Assembly: GCA_049419605.1 (NCBI GenBank) | Contig: JBMSKF010000024.1 | Location: forward strand, 1 to 6,810 | Reading direction: 5' to 3' | Source of the DNA: UBA970 sp049419605 | GTDB taxonomy: Bacteria > Bacillota_I > Bacilli_A > RFN20 > CAG-826 | Length of the DNA: 6,810 bases | Shown here: one piece after another, positions 5,843 through 6,810 of the stretch | Position numbering within the stretch: the first letter of the stretch is position 1 | Layout of the letters: every line of letters starts with the position of its first letter | Notes under the pieces: model-generated | Told to the model about the DNA's origin: nothing | The model's database searches: none | The model's input: the letters and a program-made list of their open reading frames with translations, nothing else | Translations under genes and position numbers: made by a program

Positions 5843-6196
5843 GTTGGTTTTAATCGCTTGGATGAAAATATTGACCTTTTTAAAAGGGACATTAAATTTC
5901 TTTTCCAAATCGTATTTTACTTTTTTTTGAACTTCCGTAATGATCTCGGTGATTTTAACCCCGTAAGCACAGACCAAGTACAAGTCCACAACAAAAGCGT
6001 TTTTTTCTTGTTTAATAAAAACACCTTTGTTGTAGTCTTTGGCTTTAAGCGGTTTAATCGAAGGTCCTCTTAATAAAGTTTTTTCGGCAATGCCAATCAC
6101 GCCATAGGAAGATAGTGCTGCAGATGCAGCAAGTTGGCCAACGGCCTCAAGAGAGATTTTAATTTGTCCTAATGGGGTTTTTTTTGCAATACTCAT
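5840..6196 (-). CDS. yloU: Asp23/Gls24-family protein YloU
   Basis: The 118-residue protein matches Bacillus YloU along its whole length, as I recall that sequence: MSI at the start, G.I.IS..A (10-18), YGVIGIAEK (31-39), KGVFIKQE (57-64), VDLYLVCAYGVKITE (70-84), VQKKVKY (89-95) and VNIFIQAI (108-115). Family members are small cytoplasmic or membrane-associated proteins, described in staphylococci as part of an envelope-stress system; the biochemical role of YloU is not established. It precedes fakA with 8 bp between them, the usual order in this phylum. The start is fixed by alignment to the family, yet no Shine-Dalgarno precedes it (CCTAAATTTACCC). It lies 65 bp behind 5S rRNA with no convincing terminator between, so it may be reached by rRNA readthrough or by a weak local promoter. 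Confidence 0.92.
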   Translation of the reverse strand: MSIAKKTPLGQIKISLEAVGQLAASAALSSYGVIGIAEKTLLRGPSIKPLKAKDYNKGVFIKQEKNAFVVDLYLVCAYGVKITEIITEVQKKVKYDLEKKFNVPFKKVNIFIQAIKTN

Positions 6197-6206
6197 GGGT
6201 AAATTT

Positions 6207-6234
6207 AGGATACTATATTCACCGTAAAAATCAA
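6207..6234 (-). promoter_or_regulatory. Weak candidate promoter for yloU-fakA
   Basis: On the minus strand TTGATT (6234-6229) is followed after 16 bp by TATCCT (6212-6207), four of six each. An overlapping TATAGT (6217-6212, four of six) lacks a -35 at proper spacing. Either would start transcription within about 10 nt of the yloU ATG, consistent with the missing Shine-Dalgarno. The match is weak. Confidence 0.25.
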
Positions 6235-6250
6235 GGAAAAATAGGTCTAT

Positions 6251-6382
6251 AAAAGAAAAAAGCCCGGCAACTTGCTATTCTCGGCCTTGCGACCTACCTT
6301 CACCGTGACGGTGCTTAACTTCTGTGTTCGAGATGGGAACAGGTGTGACCACCGTGCCATCGTCACCAGACTTTTTTCTTTT
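6251..6382 (-). repeat. 12-bp inverted repeat flanking 5S: precursor-5S duplex
   Basis: AAAAGAAAAAAG (6251-6262) and CTTTTTTCTTTT (6371-6382) are exact complements that extend 5S helix I outward by 11 pairs beyond the mature ends. In Bacillus-type bacteria such a duplex at the 5S precursor ends is the substrate of RNase M5; the same use here is inference. The 3' arm is also the only T-rich run that could serve in termination after 5S. Confidence 0.75.
6262..6371 (-). rRNA. rrf: 5S ribosomal RNA, complete (about 110 nt)
   Basis: On the minus strand the gene starts GTCTGGTGACGATGGC and ends with GTTGCCGGGC. These ends pair over ten positions (with G-U pairs) as helix I. The conserved CACCTGTTCCCATCTCGAAC segment of loops B/C, and AGAAGTTAAGC after it, are present. 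At about 110 nt it is shorter than the 115-120 nt of most bacteria, as is common in mollicutes. It is the last rRNA of the operon and is immediately followed by a T-rich run (6261-6250). Confidence 0.95.
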
Positions 6383-6401
6383 CAGGGAGATTCCCTGAAA
6401 A
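6379..6401 (-). repeat. Hairpin in the 23S-5S spacer, candidate rRNA processing element
   Basis: TTTTCAGGGA (6379-6388) and TCCCTGAAAA (6392-6401) form a perfect 10-bp stem with a three-base loop. On the rRNA strand the adjoining sequence, ATCTAGTTTTCAGGGA (6403-6388), is the type found after 23S in Bacillota. As I recall, it pairs with a 'TGAAAACTAGAT' segment upstream of 23S to form the 23S precursor stalk. It shares four bases with the arm of the 5S duplex, so the two structures compete. Confidence 0.5.
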
Positions 6402-6484
6402 CTAGATACTTATGTTTTGATGTTCTACTATGACCTTTGTATATACTTTTACTTGACTCATTTTTTATAAAAAAACTTTAAGAA
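6383..6484 (-). other. 23S-5S intergenic spacer
   Basis: This is an AT-rich spacer of about 100 bp with no tRNA and no reading frame. It contains most of the hairpin above and otherwise only poly-A/T runs near the 23S end (about 6462-6480). Confidence 0.8.
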
Positions 6485-6810
6485 ATTAAGTCCTCGATCT
6501 ATTAGTATTAGTCGACTGAATGTATCGCTACACTTACATCTCTAACCTATCAACCTCTTAACATTAGAGGGATCTTACTTCTTACGAATGAGAAGTCTCA
6601 TCTTGGGACGAGCTTCACGCTTATATGCTTTCAGCGTTTATCTCTTCCGCAGGTAGCTACCCAGCCATGCCCTTGGCAGGACAACTGGTGCACCAGAGCT
6701 GCGTCCATTCCGGTCCTCTCGTACTAGGAACGGGTTCCCTCAAACTTCTTTCGCCCACGACAGATAGGGACCAAACTGTCTCACGACGTTTTGAACCCAG
6801 CTCGCGTACC
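6485..6810 (-). rRNA. rrl: 23S ribosomal RNA, 3' end (partial)
   Basis: On the minus strand the last about 326 nt of 23S are present, cut by the right edge. Diagnostic segments are the sarcin-ricin loop AGTACGAGAGGACCGG (6725-6710), the GGTACGCGAGCTGGGTTC stretch at the edge (6810-6793), and the terminal CTAATAGATCGAGGACTTAA (about 6507-6488). The mature 3' end is set near 6485 by analogy with the ACTTAA terminus of Bacillus and is uncertain by several bases. Confidence 0.95.

Noticed and set aside
76..6196. Use of genetic code 4 (TGA as tryptophan)
   Set aside because: All long frames are open under the standard code, contain many TGG tryptophans and have no internal TGA, so there is no sign of reassignment.

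Overview
The window looks like a chromosomal segment from a low-GC Gram-positive-derived bacterium, most plausibly an Acholeplasma-like or related mollicute, or a deep Bacillota lineage. The evidence is AT-rich coding, a short 110-nt 5S rRNA, a YloU protein closely resembling the Bacillus one, and a FakA next to it. Tryptophans are read from TGG and no long reading frame contains an internal TGA. This fits the standard genetic code (as in Acholeplasma) and argues against Mycoplasma/Spiroplasma code 4. The lineage assignment is inference.

The right end (about 6250-6810, minus strand) is the end of an rRNA operon: the 3' end of 23S rRNA, a spacer with processing-type secondary structure, and a complete 5S rRNA whose ends are extended by a 12-bp perfect precursor duplex. 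On the same strand, only 65 bp after 5S, come yloU (Asp23/Gls24 family) and fakA (fatty acid kinase ATP-binding subunit, formerly YloV). These are separated by 8 bp, and the fakA Shine-Dalgarno overlaps the yloU stop. At the left edge, again on the minus strand, the first 30 codons of recG are visible. In Bacillus the order is yloU-yloV-(sdaAB-sdaAA)-recG, so this is a recognisable ancestral block.

The block is split. Between fakA and recG lie about 4 kb of envelope-glycan type genes in a different arrangement. A plus-strand pair (4-TM, membrane-anchored processive GT2 glycosyltransferase, then a seven-helix YwaF/TIGR02206-like membrane protein, 17-bp overlap) converges on fakA across an excellent bidirectional terminator. 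Upstream is a small plus-strand helix-turn-helix regulator with its own terminator. Divergent from it, on the minus strand, is a Wzy/O-antigen-ligase-like polytopic protein that overlaps recG by 17 bp and probably shares its transcript.

The most interesting part is the 100-bp divergent control region (1429-1528). It holds a perfect 9-bp inverted repeat, five TTTACA/TGTAAA boxes and two back-to-back sigma-A-like promoters. The regulator's -10 lies so close to its ATG that its mRNA is predicted to be leaderless. The simplest model is that the regulator controls wzy (and recG behind it) and perhaps itself. The GT2 gene is preceded by a 41-bp imperfect inverted repeat and also lacks a Shine-Dalgarno. 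Nothing here is a CRISPR array, insertion sequence, tRNA or recognisable phage element.
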